A DNA stretch of 64,000 nucleotides from Rhodoferax ferrireducens (GCF_003347515.1 NZ_QEII01000318.1:82994-146993), one strand, 5' to 3'. Shown: positions 26,344-35,017, counted from the first letter of the stretch. Program-made: numbers and translations. The notes: generated from the sequence alone by a model not told the origin.

Positions 26344-26943
26344 ATGAAAACTGTCAGTAAGTGGAGTGCAGTGGCCGCGTGCCTGATGGTGGGTTCCGTT
26401 TGGGCCCAGGCGGATGAGGCCCGGGCGAAGAAAATTGTGTCTGGCGTCTGTTTCCTGTGTCACGGCGCTGAAGGGGAATCGTCCAGTGAGGTGTTCCCCC
26501 GGCTTGCTGGCCAGCACTGGGAATACGTCGCCAAGCAGCTGGAGAACTTCAAATCCGGCAAGCGCAAAAGCACCACCATGGTCGACATGGCTGCCAAACT
26601 CACGTCCGATGAAATGGTCGCGCTTGGCAAGTATTTTGAAAAAATGTCGGTGTCCCCTGAACCGGCCAAGGATGCTGAGCTGGCCGCTGTCGGCAAGTAC
26701 ATTTTTTATTCAGGCGACAAGTTCAGTGGCGTGGCGGCGTGCGCCAGTTGTCACGGCAAAGAAGCCATGGGGACGGCCGCACTGCCGCGCCTGGCCGGCC
26801 AGTACGCGTCCTATATTGAGATGCAGCTCAGGCATTTTGGAAAACGTGAACGTACCAATGACAACGCCGTCATGCATGCCATTGCTAACAAAATGACAGC
26901 GCTTGAAATGGCTGCCGTGGCCGAATACTTGGGCGGCAAGTAG
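26344..26943 (+). CDS. Dihaem cytochrome c4-type protein
   Basis: 199 residues with a signal peptide ending near AQA. Two class I haem domains: CFLCH (about residues 36-40) and CASCH (about 137-141), each followed by the PRLAGQ motif typical of c4 cytochromes (FPRLAGQHWEYV and LPRLAGQYASYI). It is co-transcribed with the flavocytochrome genes (4-bp gap) and is the likely electron carrier from sulfide dehydrogenase to a terminal oxidase. It converges on the yeeE-like gene. Confidence 0.9.
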   Translation: MKTVSKWSAVAACLMVGSVWAQADEARAKKIVSGVCFLCHGAEGESSSEVFPRLAGQHWEYVAKQLENFKSGKRKSTTMVDMAAKLTSDEMVALGKYFEKMSVSPEPAKDAELAAVGKYIFYSGDKFSGVAACASCHGKEAMGTAALPRLAGQYASYIEMQLRHFGKRERTNDNAVMHAIANKMTALEMAAVAEYLGGK

Positions 26944-26952
26944 TGCCGTGAT

Positions 26953-28050
26953 TCAGGTTGCGAGTGCCGCCTGTGTTTGTTTCTTGCTGGCGGACGTGCT
27001 GACGGCGACCGGATCCAGCAGGCGGTCAGTCAGACCGGCACCGGCCCACATGCCAACCAGTGTCACCCAGGCGGTCAATGCAAAAACGGCACCGCCAGTC
27101 ATGCCGGCACCCACGGCGCAACCGCCGGCCAGCATGGAACCAAAACCCATCAAGATAGCGCCAGCGATATAGCGACGCATGCTGTAGCCATCCTTGAATC
27201 CTTCGAGCTTGAGGTCCTTGCCTATCCAGGCCCCGACAAAGGAGCCGACAAATACGCCTGGCAACAGGCCAAAATCAAATCCGATGGCGGGTGTCGGTGA
27301 GGCCAGCACGCGCATCAGCCACTCCGCCGAAGGGCCGCTGAAAGTCAGGCCCTGCACCTGGACCACCTGGAACGAATTGATTGATATGAGGTGGGTGTAC
27401 CACCATCCGGCTGCTACCGCCAGGCCGGTGCCGATGCCGCCGACCCATTTCCAGAAGCCCCACCCGCTACGCACCGAGAAGAACAGCGCGGCAGCAAACC
27501 ACACCAGTCCAAAGAGAAGTCCGCCCCAGTGGCCCAGGCCGGTAATGGCCAGCAAGTCACGCGAACTACCCCCTTCTACGGTCCACCAGGTGCTGATGGT
27601 GTTGCGCAATGGCGCCAGAGATCCTGAGAGCGAGGCCTGGGCCGTGACGGCAAAGATCAGGCCAGACAGCAGCGCCCGCAAGTTGCCATTGGCCGACAAA
27701 ATCAGCAAACGACTGGCGCAGCCCCGGGACATGATCATGCCAGCACCAAACAGCAGGCCTCCGATCAAGGCGCCGGAGATGCTGCCGCGTGTCGCAATTT
27801 GGCGTGCTGTGCTCACATCCAGCGAATGCGTCAGGATGAGCAACTGAACGCCAACGACGGCACTGGAAAACGCGAGCAACCACACGGAGAGTTTTTCGCC
27901 GAATTTTCGATGCCAGAACTCGATAGCTGCAGCCCGCATGCAGAATTTTGAACGCTGGGCAAAAAATCCAAATAAAACACCTATAACAAGACCCCCAAGC
28001 GCCAGGACCAAGCTATCACCATAGCGCTCAAGAATGCTTGCAGGGTTCAT
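26953..28050 (-). CDS. YeeE/YedE-family sulfur-compound transporter (TsuA-like)
   Basis: 365 residues, strongly hydrophobic with about 9-10 membrane segments. Conserved cysteine motifs SRGCASRLLILSANG and GGCAVGAGMTGG, and the N-terminal segment with SKFCMRAAAIEF, match the thiosulfate/sulfur uptake family, where cysteines line the path. Full-length single-chain form. It ends 10 bp from the cytochrome c4 stop, convergent, and faces the MBL gene across a divergent promoter region. It probably imports thiosulfate or another sulfane-sulfur compound. Confidence 0.85.
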   Translation of the reverse strand: MNPASILERYGDSLVLALGGLVIGVLFGFFAQRSKFCMRAAAIEFWHRKFGEKLSVWLLAFSSAVVGVQLLILTHSLDVSTARQIATRGSISGALIGGLLFGAGMIMSRGCASRLLILSANGNLRALLSGLIFAVTAQASLSGSLAPLRNTISTWWTVEGGSSRDLLAITGLGHWGGLLFGLVWFAAALFFSVRSGWGFWKWVGGIGTGLAVAAGWWYTHLISINSFQVVQVQGLTFSGPSAEWLMRVLASPTPAIGFDFGLLPGVFVGSFVGAWIGKDLKLEGFKDGYSMRRYIAGAILMGFGSMLAGGCAVGAGMTGGAVFALTAWVTLVGMWAGAGLTDRLLDPVAVSTSASKKQTQAALAT

Positions 28051-28074
28051 ACGGATTCCAAATAGTTCAGTAAT

Positions 28075-28092
28075 AGCTTATATTAATGGTAA
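28075..28092. promoter_or_regulatory. Candidate shared operator between yeeE-like and MBL genes
   Basis: AGCTTATATTAATGGTAA, matching the inverse of 24650-24670 (CTTATAT then ATGGTAA) and resembling 23646-23664. It lies 25 bp upstream of the yeeE-like start. Third member of a possible regulon confined to this locus. Confidence 0.35.
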
Positions 28093-28189
28093 GTTTGAAA
28101 ACCTGAGTGCTGTTTGATCTTGCTCAAGTTTTGTTTTGATGAGCTCCCGTGAGCTGATGCGGCGCAGATCGCCTTATTTTGGACAACCC

Positions 28190-29149
28190 ATGAAGACAAT
28201 GAGAGACTCGTTTCTGTGGCACTGCACGGTCGCACTGCTGGTCACGCTGAGCACCGCAATGGCCTGCGCTGACGAGGTGCCCGCCATGGTTGCTCACAAG
28301 GTGTCGGCTTCCGCCTGGTACGTGGAGGGCGTGTCCGCCCTGGGCTCGCCAGCCAACCAGAACTTCATCTCCAACGCGGCCTTTGTGGTGACGCCTGCTG
28401 GCGTGGTGGTGATCGATGCGCTCGGGTCGCCTGCCTTGGCGACGCGTTTGATCGCCGAGATCCGCAAAATTACGCCACAACCCATCACCCATCTGATCGT
28501 GACGCATTACCACGCCGACCACATCTACGGTCTGCAGACGTTCAAGGCGCTGGGAACCCGAATCATTGCGCATGGTGCGGCACGGGCGTATCTGAATTCG
28601 GAAACCGCGCGCCTGCGACTTGAGGCGTCGCGCCAAGAACTCGCGCCCTGGGTCGACGCCCAAACCCGGCTGGTCGAGGCAGACGAGTGGATAGATGCTG
28701 AAAAAGAATTCGCGGTGGGGGGTGTGCGTTTCCAGCTCAAACCCGTGGGTCCGTCGCACACGCCGGAAGATATGGCAATTTACATGCCCGCGGAAAAAGT
28801 GTTATTTGCTGGCGATCTGGTGTTTCGCAGCCGTATCCCTTTTGTTGGCCAGGCTGACAGTCGTCACTGGATCGCTGCGCTCGATAACCTGCTCGCCTTT
28901 GATACGAACATCATCGTGCCTGGTCATGGCCCCCTTTCCAGCGAAGCCCGCAAGGACATGCAGCTCACGCGCGACTACCTCGTTTATCTTCGTACCTCCA
29001 TGGGACAGGCGGCAAAGAACCTCGAACCATTTGAAGAGGCCTACAAGTCCACGGACTGGACCCAATTTGAACACCTGCCCCTGTTTCGGGTCGCCAATCG
29101 CATGAACGCCTATAACACCTACCTGCTGCTCGAACACGAGGCCAATTGA
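28190..29149 (+). CDS. Periplasmic metallo-beta-lactamase-fold hydrolase (SoxH-like)
   Basis: 319 residues from the ATG at 28190; ATG at 28199 and earlier non-ATG starts are possible. Signal peptide-like start (LWHCTVALLVTLSTAMACA). Metal-site motifs of the MBL fold: THYHADHIYG, the later GPSHTPEDMA, FAGDLVFR and VPGHGPLSS. SoxH-type proteins of this build occur in sulfur-oxidation clusters. The substrate is unknown; a glutathione- or thiol-bound sulfur species is a guess. The stop overlaps the next gene (TGATG). Confidence 0.82.
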   Translation: MKTMRDSFLWHCTVALLVTLSTAMACADEVPAMVAHKVSASAWYVEGVSALGSPANQNFISNAAFVVTPAGVVVIDALGSPALATRLIAEIRKITPQPITHLIVTHYHADHIYGLQTFKALGTRIIAHGAARAYLNSETARLRLEASRQELAPWVDAQTRLVEADEWIDAEKEFAVGGVRFQLKPVGPSHTPEDMAIYMPAEKVLFAGDLVFRSRIPFVGQADSRHWIAALDNLLAFDTNIIVPGHGPLSSEARKDMQLTRDYLVYLRTSMGQAAKNLEPFEEAYKSTDWTQFEHLPLFRVANRMNAYNTYLLLEHEAN

Positions 29150-29628
29150 TGCTGATACCTCTACAGCCTCTCTCGCGTCGTCTGCTGCTGGCGGGCGCTG
29201 CTGTTTCTGCCTGGAGGTCAAGTCAGGCCGCGCCAGTTACCTTGCCCACGCCAGTGTCACTGCCTGATGAGCTCGCACAGGCCCTGAAAAAAGGCAGTCC
29301 CTTGCTGGTGTTGGTCAGCCTTGAGGGTTGCCCGTTCTGCAGAGTGGCCCGCGAGAACTATCTTGGCCCCATGCGCGAGCAGCAGGGATTGGATGTCGTG
29401 CAGGTTGACATGCGCAGCAGCAGGACGATCAAGGGCTTCAAAGGGGAGACCCTCACCCAGGATGAATTGATCCGCGCCTGGCGCATCAAGGTGGCGCCTA
29501 GCGTCCTGTTTTTTGGACGTGGTGGTGTGGAAGTCGTTGAGCGCCTGGTGGGTGGCTACATACCTGACTTTTACGGGGCTTATCTCGATGACCGGCTGCG
29601 TCTGGCGCGTGCGGCGCTGCGATCCTGA
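29149..29628 (+). CDS. Periplasmic thioredoxin-fold protein (SoxW-like)
   Basis: 159 residues with an RR-containing signal (SRRLLLAGAAVSAWRSSQAA). The redox motif CPFC sits in LEGCPFCRVARENYL, and the cis-proline loop is VAPSVLFFGRGG. The start overlaps the MBL stop by one base, so the two are translated together. SoxW-type thioredoxins keep periplasmic sulfur-oxidation proteins reduced; the partner here could be the MBL protein or flavocytochrome cysteines. Confidence 0.8.
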   Translation: MLIPLQPLSRRLLLAGAAVSAWRSSQAAPVTLPTPVSLPDELAQALKKGSPLLVLVSLEGCPFCRVARENYLGPMREQQGLDVVQVDMRSSRTIKGFKGETLTQDELIRAWRIKVAPSVLFFGRGGVEVVERLVGGYIPDFYGAYLDDRLRLARAALRS

Positions 29629-29672
29629 TACCCAGGTTCTATTTTGCCGAGACTGGGGTCTGGAGAGTCCAA

Positions 29673-30857
29673 ATGAACTATACGCAAAAGCTCACCTTGT
29701 CGATGATCGTGCCAACAGCCATGGTGGCTGGGGCCGGCTCCGCGGTGGTTCTCGGAGCCAGTTGGCTCCAGGGGCAGGCGCGCACCGAGTCGTCCCAGGT
29801 CATCGCCGACTACTTGACGCTCGGAGGGGCGCTCACGGCATTGTTGACAGCGATTTGTGTCCTTGCCTGTATCGGTTTCACCGTCTGGATTCGACGCACC
29901 GCCCTGAGCGTCTTGGGCGGTGATCCATCGGAGTCCCGTGTGGCCCTGGCTGCTCTGGCCGATGGCAATTTGGCGGTCAGCATTCCACAAGCCAGGGATG
30001 GCAGCTTGTTGCACTCACTCAAACGTCTGGCGACTGTTCTGCAGTCGACGCTTGGGGATATTCGCAGTGCAACGCAAAGTATTTCAGTGGCTTCCAGCGA
30101 AATTGCCATCGGCAACCAGGACTTGAGCGTGCGCACTGAGCAAACTGCCAGCAACCTGCAGTACATTGCATCGAGCATGGAGCAGCTCACCATGGCCGTG
30201 AGGCAATCGGCCGATGCTGCGCGCCTGGCCAAGCAGTTGGCCGCCTCAGCTGCTGAAGTGGCGGCTCGCGGCGGCGAAGTCGTCGGTCACGTTGTTAGCA
30301 CCATGTTGGATATCAACCACCGCTCCAGGAAGATAGCCGACATCATCGGCGTCATCGATGGCATTGCCTTCCAGACCAACATTCTGGCCCTCAACGCCGC
30401 CGTGGAGGCCGCTCGTGCCGGCGAGCAGGGCCGTGGCTTTGCCGTGGTGGCATCCGAGGTGCGTAGCCTGGCTGGTCGCAGCGCAGAAGCGGCCATGGAA
30501 ATCAAGAAGCTGATCAATGCCTCGGTCGATAAAGTGGAATCCGGTTCGCGGCTGGTGCAGGAGGCCGGCAACACCATGGACGAGATCGTGGGCTCGGTCA
30601 GAAAAGTCAGTGACATCATTGGAGAGATCTCGGCGGCTTCAGCCGATCAGTCCGAGGGCATCGGCCAGGTGAGCATGGCAATCGCTCAGCTTGACCAGAT
30701 GACGCAGCAGAACGCCGCGCTGGTGGAGCAGTCAGCGGCGGCGGCCGAGAGCCTCAAGGGGCAGGCACACCATCTGGCGCAGGCGGTCGCGGTGTTCAAA
30801 GTGTCGGACAGCCAGCTACGCCGGTTGGGTCAAAATTTCAATTACCAAGGTAAGTAG
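29673..30857 (+). CDS. Methyl-accepting chemotaxis protein without a sensory domain
   Basis: 394 residues. Two hydrophobic segments (about 8-30 and 45-70) are separated by only a short loop. A HAMP-like linker follows, then the signalling domain with the canonical tip (QTNILALNAAVEAARAGE near 234) and helical ends containing methylation-site-like Gln/Glu runs. With no room for a periplasmic ligand domain, it may sense membrane redox state or use a partner. It lies 44 bp after the thioredoxin gene and 6 bp before a Crp/Fnr regulator, so it is probably in one transcript with the latter. Confidence 0.9.
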   Translation: MNYTQKLTLSMIVPTAMVAGAGSAVVLGASWLQGQARTESSQVIADYLTLGGALTALLTAICVLACIGFTVWIRRTALSVLGGDPSESRVALAALADGNLAVSIPQARDGSLLHSLKRLATVLQSTLGDIRSATQSISVASSEIAIGNQDLSVRTEQTASNLQYIASSMEQLTMAVRQSADAARLAKQLAASAAEVAARGGEVVGHVVSTMLDINHRSRKIADIIGVIDGIAFQTNILALNAAVEAARAGEQGRGFAVVASEVRSLAGRSAEAAMEIKKLINASVDKVESGSRLVQEAGNTMDEIVGSVRKVSDIIGEISAASADQSEGIGQVSMAIAQLDQMTQQNAALVEQSAAAAESLKGQAHHLAQAVAVFKVSDSQLRRLGQNFNYQGK

Positions 30858-30863
30858 CCCTCG

Positions 30864-31568
30864 ATGATCCCGATAAATACAGAATCCGCCTGGCGTGGCC
30901 GATCAAATTGCAGCACCTGCGGCATGCGCGACCTGGCCCTGTTTGCCGACCTCAACGAACAGGATTTCGGCATGATTCATGCGCCGATTGACGACCTTGC
31001 GTTCAAGCAGGGTGCGACGCTTTATGACGAGGGCAGCCGTGCACAAGGTGTGTTCACGGTGCGCACCGGCATGATCAAGTTGGTGCGGGTGACCTCCGAT
31101 GGGCGGCATCGCATCGTGCGCGTGCTACGCCCCGGCGATGTGGCCGGGCTGGAAGCCTTGGCGACCTCGCGCTACGACAGCGAAGCGGTGGCCCTGACTG
31201 ACGTTGCCGTGTGCCGGATTCCCCTGGAAGTGATTCACACTTTGGGTGGCAGCAGCCATCGCCTTCACCACATGCTCATGCAAAAGTGGCAAAAAGCGCT
31301 CAAGGATGCAGATGACTGGCTGGCCGACCTCAACTTTGGCACGGCCAGGCAGCGGGTCTCCAACCTCATTCTCAAAATGCGCAGTCCCGCTGACAGCCAG
31401 ATCAGCACACTGTTCGCGCGGGACGACATGGGCGCCATGCTGAACCTGAAGTTGGAGACCGTCAGCCGCGAGGTCAGCCGCCTGGTGCGCGAAGAGGTGA
31501 TAGAGCCGCAGGACCGACTGGGGCGTGTTTATCGGGTGCAACAACTGGCGCGTTTGCAGGTCGCCTGA
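30864..31568 (+). CDS. Crp/Fnr-family transcription regulator
   Basis: 234 residues. N-terminal cyclic-nucleotide-binding-type beta barrel (about 25-140), a long dimerisation helix, then a winged helix whose recognition helix LKLETVSREVSRL carries the E-xx-SR pattern of FNR-type proteins. Cysteines at 16, 19 and 117 recall FNR (CxxC plus a later Cys), but the third N-terminal cysteine needed for the 4Fe-4S cluster is absent, so oxygen sensing through a cluster is doubtful. It begins 6 bp after the chemoreceptor gene. Targets are unknown. Confidence 0.85.
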   Translation: MIPINTESAWRGRSNCSTCGMRDLALFADLNEQDFGMIHAPIDDLAFKQGATLYDEGSRAQGVFTVRTGMIKLVRVTSDGRHRIVRVLRPGDVAGLEALATSRYDSEAVALTDVAVCRIPLEVIHTLGGSSHRLHHMLMQKWQKALKDADDWLADLNFGTARQRVSNLILKMRSPADSQISTLFARDDMGAMLNLKLETVSREVSRLVREEVIEPQDRLGRVYRVQQLARLQVA

Positions 31569-31596
31569 ACGCTGGCAGCGCGGCGCTGCGTGTGAC

Positions 31597-33870
31597 TCAA
31601 CGCGTCAGGGCCATGAACAGCTTGGGCAGTTGCTCGGGCAAACGCTCAATATGGTCAATCACCGTGTACTGGTGGCCGAATATGTCGCTCACGTAGGCGT
31701 CGGCCTTGGGGTCCAGGTTGATGCAGTAGCTGAAGATACCTTGCTGGTCCAGCTCTCTGACCGATTGACGCGCATCTTGAATCAACAGGCGTTCATCGTG
31801 CGCGTCGACATCGGACGGCTGTCCATCGGTCAGGACCAGCAAAAGCTTCTTGTCGGCCGGCTGCAGCTCAAGGTAATGGGCGGCATGGCGCATGGCGGCG
31901 CCCATGCGGGTGGAGTAGCCGGCCTGCATCGCCGCCAGCCTTCCCTTGACGTCGTCATTCCAGTGTTCCCCAAAGCCTTTGATGTGCAGGTAGCGCACGT
32001 CATGCCGCGTATTCGAATGAAAGCCGGCAATGGCAAAGCGGTCGCCCAGTTGTTCAATCGACCAGGCCAGCAAAGACACGGCTTCCTGGCTGAGTTGGAG
32101 CACGCTCTGGTGTGAGCCGGCGGCTTTTTCGTTCAGTGATTCGGACAGGTCGAGCAGCAGCATGACGGCGATATTGCGTCCGTCGGTCTTATGGCTCATG
32201 TTGATGCGCACATCGGGCTGGCTGCCGCTTTTGAAATCGATGAGCGATCGCACGGCCACATCCAGATCGAGTTCGCTGCCTTCTTCCTGGTAGCGCACGC
32301 GCACCTTGTCCTGCGGCTTGAGCAGGTCCAGCAGGCGTTTGAGGCGCTTGGCCAGTCCGGCATGTTTGGCCAGCAAGGTGTCGATGTCGGCCGGGTTGCC
32401 GCTGGGGTGCAGCCGCTCATACAGGCTGACCCAGTCCGGGCGGTAGGTCTGGCTGGCGTAGTCCCATTCCGGGTAGTGGCGCGGCGGCAGACCCTTGGCC
32501 TCGTCGCTCGCGGTGCTGGGGGGGCGATGTTCCTCGAACATCTCCTCGTCGTCACTGAGTTCGTGAAAGCGCCACAGGTGGCGGTTGTCGTCACGGTAAT
32601 CGACTTCGGTGTCCTTGAAATAGGTCTTGGCCAACTGGTCGCTCTGGCGCCGGGTTTTTGCCACATAAGACAGGGCCAGCGCAGCGATCTCCTCGGTGCT
32701 CGATTCGCCTTGCGCCATGCAGTCATGGAATCGCTGGACGAAGTCATTGAGCGCGGCATCCTGGTAGCCGTGCGCCGGCGCCTGGGCGGGTTCCAGCAAG
32801 GCGCGCGACAGCATGGCCAGGCGATGGCGCAGGCAGGAGTGGGTCTCTGGATCGCAAGCGCCCTCGACCGGCGCCGGATGCAAGGCGATAAAAATGCGCC
32901 GCAGACCCGGGTACGCGCGCATGGTCAGGGTTTCCACCCGCGCATCCTCGAAAAACTCCACCGCCATGCGCTGGAACGGGCTGTAGTTGTCGGCAAAGAT
33001 GGCACGGCTCCAGCGCCGGTGCGCGGCCATGTGCGCCAGCGCCGCGCGGTAGCGGTCCAGCCCGCTGATGTTGTTGCAATCGTCATAGACATCGGGCAGT
33101 CGGATGCCCAGCTTGTCAAAGTAGGGGACGGGCTTGCGCAACTCGTCAAAGCCGGTGGAGTAGGGCACCAACAGGTCAGCGTCTTGCCACAGCCCGAGCA
33201 GGTACAAATCGAGCTGACGCGTGTGGTCCACCAACAGCGTGCCGTGGCGCTCGCGCTGCAATACGGCGCGGCTGTCGGCCGACTGCAGGCTGAAGTAGTC
33301 GCGCTGGCGCTCCGGGTGGTGGCTGTAGTTGCGCACGCCATAGTCCACCCAGTGGCGCAGGCCTTCCATCGACAGCAGGTTCAGCAGATGGGGCGATTGT
33401 TGGAAAAAGTCCGGGAGGCTGGGGCTGGCATAAGTCTTGTGGATGCCGTGAATGGAGCCGCTGGTGCGGTCCATGAAACTCAGCGTCAAATCCAGATAGT
33501 GCTGCAGCTGTTCCCGCGAGGGCAGGCGCCGGGCAATGGCCGCCAACGATTGCAAAAAGGGCGAGATGGCCTTGCCATTGGGCGACTTCGTCATCGCCCG
33601 AACCGTGTCCATGATGGCCGGCAGGGCGGCCTCGCCCAGCGTCTGGGCGACGGGCGGCCACTCCTGCAAAAAGATTAACACCGGCTCCACGCCACGCCCC
33701 ATCTTCGCTAAGACCCGGCCTTGTTCCAGATAGGCGTTCATGCCCTCGGGCGTGAGCACAGCCTGGGCCTCGGTCATGCAGTCTTCAAACACATCGGCCA
33801 CTTGCGCGAAGCCGCAGTCGAGCTGCTCACGCCAGGCGGCGATCTGTTCCGGTGCGGGGCCTGTGTGCAC
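31597..33870 (-). CDS. cbbO: RuBisCO activase component CbbO (von Willebrand A protein)
   Basis: 757 residues from a GTG start with a weak RBS, 11 bp after cbbQ. CbbO forms, with CbbQ hexamers, a motor that removes inhibitory sugar phosphates from RuBisCO. The C-terminal vWA domain shows the MIDAS motif DLSES (about 573-577), then AGFHSN and LVLTDGQPSD. The large N-terminal part matches NorD/CbbO-type proteins. It is the last gene of cbbM-cbbQ-cbbO. The NorD role in nitric oxide reductase maturation is excluded by context. Confidence 0.92.
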   Translation of the reverse strand: MHTGPAPEQIAAWREQLDCGFAQVADVFEDCMTEAQAVLTPEGMNAYLEQGRVLAKMGRGVEPVLIFLQEWPPVAQTLGEAALPAIMDTVRAMTKSPNGKAISPFLQSLAAIARRLPSREQLQHYLDLTLSFMDRTSGSIHGIHKTYASPSLPDFFQQSPHLLNLLSMEGLRHWVDYGVRNYSHHPERQRDYFSLQSADSRAVLQRERHGTLLVDHTRQLDLYLLGLWQDADLLVPYSTGFDELRKPVPYFDKLGIRLPDVYDDCNNISGLDRYRAALAHMAAHRRWSRAIFADNYSPFQRMAVEFFEDARVETLTMRAYPGLRRIFIALHPAPVEGACDPETHSCLRHRLAMLSRALLEPAQAPAHGYQDAALNDFVQRFHDCMAQGESSTEEIAALALSYVAKTRRQSDQLAKTYFKDTEVDYRDDNRHLWRFHELSDDEEMFEEHRPPSTASDEAKGLPPRHYPEWDYASQTYRPDWVSLYERLHPSGNPADIDTLLAKHAGLAKRLKRLLDLLKPQDKVRVRYQEEGSELDLDVAVRSLIDFKSGSQPDVRINMSHKTDGRNIAVMLLLDLSESLNEKAAGSHQSVLQLSQEAVSLLAWSIEQLGDRFAIAGFHSNTRHDVRYLHIKGFGEHWNDDVKGRLAAMQAGYSTRMGAAMRHAAHYLELQPADKKLLLVLTDGQPSDVDAHDERLLIQDARQSVRELDQQGIFSYCINLDPKADAYVSDIFGHQYTVIDHIERLPEQLPKLFMALTR

Positions 33871-33881
33871 GGCGGCCGGCT

Positions 33882-34688
33882 TCAGGCAAAGACGGCGTCA
33901 ATCGCGTGGTCCAGCGTCGCGCGGATGTCGGCGTCGTCGGTGATGGGGCGCACCAGCGCCATGCGGCAGGCGTCCACCGGAGCCACACCACCCTTGATCA
34001 AGGTGGCGGCGTAGACCAGCAACCGGGTCGAGATGCCCTCGTCCAGGCCATGGCCCTTGAGTTGGCGTGCAATGCTGCCAATCTTCACCAGCCTGGCGCT
34101 AACTTCCAAGTCCGTGCCGGTTTCCGCCGCCACGATGGAAGCCTCCAACTCGGCGCTCGGATAATCAAAATCAAAACCCACAAAACGCTGCTTGGTCGAC
34201 TGCTTCAGGTCTTTCATCAGACTCTGGTAGCCGGGGTTGTAGGAGATCACGAGCTGAAAATCAGGGTGCGCGTGGATCAACTCGCCGCGCTTGTCCAGCG
34301 GCAGCTGGCGGCGGTGATCGGTCAGCGGGTGGATCACCACCGTCGTGTCCTGTCGGGCTTCCACAATTTCATCGAGGTAGCAGATGGCGCCGATGCGCGC
34401 GGCCGCGGTCAGCGGTCCATCGAGCCAGCGTGTGCCATTGGCTTCCAGCAAGTAGCGCCCCAGCAGGTCGGACGCTGTCATGTCCTCGTTGCACGCCACC
34501 GTGATGAGTGGCTTGCCCAGCTTCCAGGCCATGTATTCGATAAACCGCGACTTGCCGCACCCGGTCGGCCCCTTCACCATCACTGGCAGGCGGGCTTTGT
34601 ACGCTGCCTCGTACAGCGTCACTTCGTTGGACTGCTGCTGGTAGAACGGCTCCTGGATGATGCTGTATTGCTGTGCCAGATTCGTCAT
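33882..34688 (-). CDS. cbbQ: RuBisCO activase AAA+ ATPase CbbQ
   Basis: 268 residues from the ATG at 34688, preceded by AGGAAACC; a start 8 codons upstream lacks an RBS. MoxR-type AAA+ protein with Walker A GPTGCGKS (40-47), Walker B AICYLDEI, sensor NPGYQS and the typical C-terminal helical part. It forms a hexamer that, with CbbO bound, remodels form II RuBisCO in the cytoplasm. A pair of structured repeats fills the 378-bp gap to cbbM. Confidence 0.95.
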   Translation of the reverse strand: MTNLAQQYSIIQEPFYQQQSNEVTLYEAAYKARLPVMVKGPTGCGKSRFIEYMAWKLGKPLITVACNEDMTASDLLGRYLLEANGTRWLDGPLTAAARIGAICYLDEIVEARQDTTVVIHPLTDHRRQLPLDKRGELIHAHPDFQLVISYNPGYQSLMKDLKQSTKQRFVGFDFDYPSAELEASIVAAETGTDLEVSARLVKIGSIARQLKGHGLDEGISTRLLVYAATLIKGGVAPVDACRMALVRPITDDADIRATLDHAIDAVFA

Positions 34689-34754
34689 TGCGGTTTCCTG
34701 TGTGATCCCCATTGGGAATAGGTGGCATGGGGGGAAGGCTCGGCGTATCTACCC

Positions 34755-34856
34755 GCAGAGCGCATTGGGTATCCGACTCCGCTCATGTCCCCCGGTTCGG
34801 GCTTTGCCCGACCCTCCTCCTTGACTTAGCTGCGTCAGATACCCAATGCACTCTGC
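34755..34856 (-). repeat. Structured repeat copy B1
   Basis: Outer arms 34755-34773 and 34838-34856 match at 18 of 19 positions. On the minus strand the core reads GTCAAGGAGGA, then an inner hairpin with TCGGGC-AAA-GCCCGA, then GGGGGACATGAGC. The inner hairpin is longer than in A1/A2 but occupies the same place, so the pairing is kept while the sequence differs. It lies in the cbbM-cbbQ gap. Confidence 0.85.
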
Positions 34857-34917
34857 TAGCGATGTGGTTTGCCCGCCTGTCTGCATTGAACTGTACGTGG
34901 CGCCAATACCGTTTGCG

Positions 34918-35017
34918 GCTTGTTGCGGCAGGCTGTCTTGCAAAGCGAGGTCAAGGAGGAGGAGGCTGCAAGCCGCCGGAGGACACGAGCGACGCAAGGC
35001 AGCCTGTCGCAACAAGC
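34918..35017 (+). repeat. Structured repeat copy B2
   Basis: Outer arms 34918-34941 and 34994-35017 pair over 24 positions with two G-T wobbles. The core reads GTCAAGGAGGA, inner hairpin GGCT-GCA-AGCC flanked by further G-C pairs, then GGAGGACACGAGC. It is the back-to-back partner of B1, 61 bp apart, and ends 49 bp downstream of the cbbM stop. It could act as terminator, processing site or attenuator between cbbM and cbbQO. Confidence 0.85.

Noticed and set aside
30909..30920. FNR-type [4Fe-4S] oxygen sensor
   Set aside because: Only C16, C19 and C117 are in FNR-like positions; the third N-terminal cysteine is missing, so the cluster type is not supported.
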